From Ascarosepion bandense (lineage: Eukaryota; Mollusca; Cephalopoda; Sepiida; Sepiidae): a stretch of DNA of 64,000 nucleotides. The notes beneath the pieces were generated by a model, which saw nothing but the letters and a program-made list of their open reading frames with translations, had not been told where the DNA came from and did not search any database. The stretch spans positions 2,779,001 through 2,843,000 of the forward strand of contig JBBBDQ010000347.1 in NCBI GenBank assembly GCA_037127315.1, given 5' to 3'. The position numbers and the translations under genes were made by a program. How positions within the stretch are numbered: position 1 is the first letter of the stretch; each line of letters opens with the position of its first letter. This document shows, one piece after another, positions 63,721 through 64,000 of this stretch.

Positions 63721-64000
63721 TCGGTTTTCTAAAATAAAAGAGAATAGAAACAAATTCTCATTAAAATCGAACTAAATCAACCTTCTCACTATAACTGATC
63801 ATTAAAAAATACCTTAAAACCCTAGCTTTTTTGCTTTAAATAACCCATAGTAGTTGATATGCCGTTAAACAAAACTCAAAACTCACACCCATCGACGGTG
63901 TTGCTAATTAACTATTTCCTCTGCATGCTAATTTTTTTCAACAATGTTTCTCTGTAAAGATAATTGGATTCTTGGGCAATCAAACTATACAAATCACAAA
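63721..64000. other. Window edge, nothing recognised
   Basis: AT-rich sequence with no pol-like frame visible, so any upstream part of the retroelement is further right or deleted. Confidence 0.35.

Overview
The window looks like gene-poor nuclear DNA from a marine invertebrate, most likely a cephalopod mollusc such as an octopus. This rests on an AT-rich background, long (TA)n, (GATA)n, (TAA)n and (GAAA)n arrays, no bacterial-type operons, and dense old copies of several metazoan transposon families: an RTE-type LINE, a jockey/CR1-type LINE, a tRNA-type SINE of about 300 bp, Penelope-like elements, Tc1 and mariner. The taxon is an inference; the sequence itself only establishes a repeat-rich animal genome. 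I found no convincing host protein-coding gene. Three short open frames (8906-9106 minus, 24584-24904 plus, 59598-59846 plus) lie outside the repeats I recognise and are left without a function.

Layout. 1-5.8 kb: a hammerhead-bearing retrozyme-like unit, Penelope-like (PLE) fragments, and the best-preserved coding segment of the window, a 464-codon PLE reading frame (4077-5471 minus) with the end of the reverse transcriptase and a GIY-YIG endonuclease. 6-16.4 kb: LINE remnants of four types, two SINE copies, and two R4/Dong-like LINE 3' ends in (TAA)n tracts. 16.4-19.5 kb: a 5S-rRNA-like block joined to a tRNA-type SINE, a decayed retrozyme-like copy and another SINE. 20-24 kb: a compound GAAAG satellite. 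24-35.6 kb: SINEs, LINE 3' ends and a SINE blown apart by a 19-bp minisatellite. 36.8-39.6 kb: Tc1 pieces, a probable solo LTR and a deleted mariner. 40-48.6 kb: more SINE and LINE remnants, a PLE endonuclease remnant, a long palindrome and the least damaged RTE copy. 48.9-50.1 kb: a retrozyme-like tandem dimer and two inverted repeats with hammerhead-like motifs. 50.3-58.3 kb: two copies of a CCCGGCGTTGC-starting repeat (one inside a Tc1 copy), an RTE copy with an internal 122-bp triplication, a nested SINE pair, a CR1/jockey copy and a 430-bp tandem duplication. 59.9-64 kb: the 3' end of an LTR retroelement with a broken envelope-type gene, a polypurine tract and a putative 932-bp LTR, all on the minus strand; gag, pol and the other LTR would lie beyond the window.

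The most notable signal is the roughly 310-bp repeat at 1-304, 48952-49262 and 49263-49488 (decayed at 18161-18335). Read on the minus strand it carries a tRNA-like A/B-box segment followed by a type I hammerhead ribozyme. In the third copy all core residues are present and stems I, II and III can be drawn. Tandem hammerhead units of this size resemble metazoan retrozymes. None of the elements here looks autonomous: every RT or transposase frame is truncated or interrupted. The coding families PLE, RTE, CR1/jockey and R4 are the kinds of elements that could have supplied the machinery for the SINEs and retrozyme-like copies.
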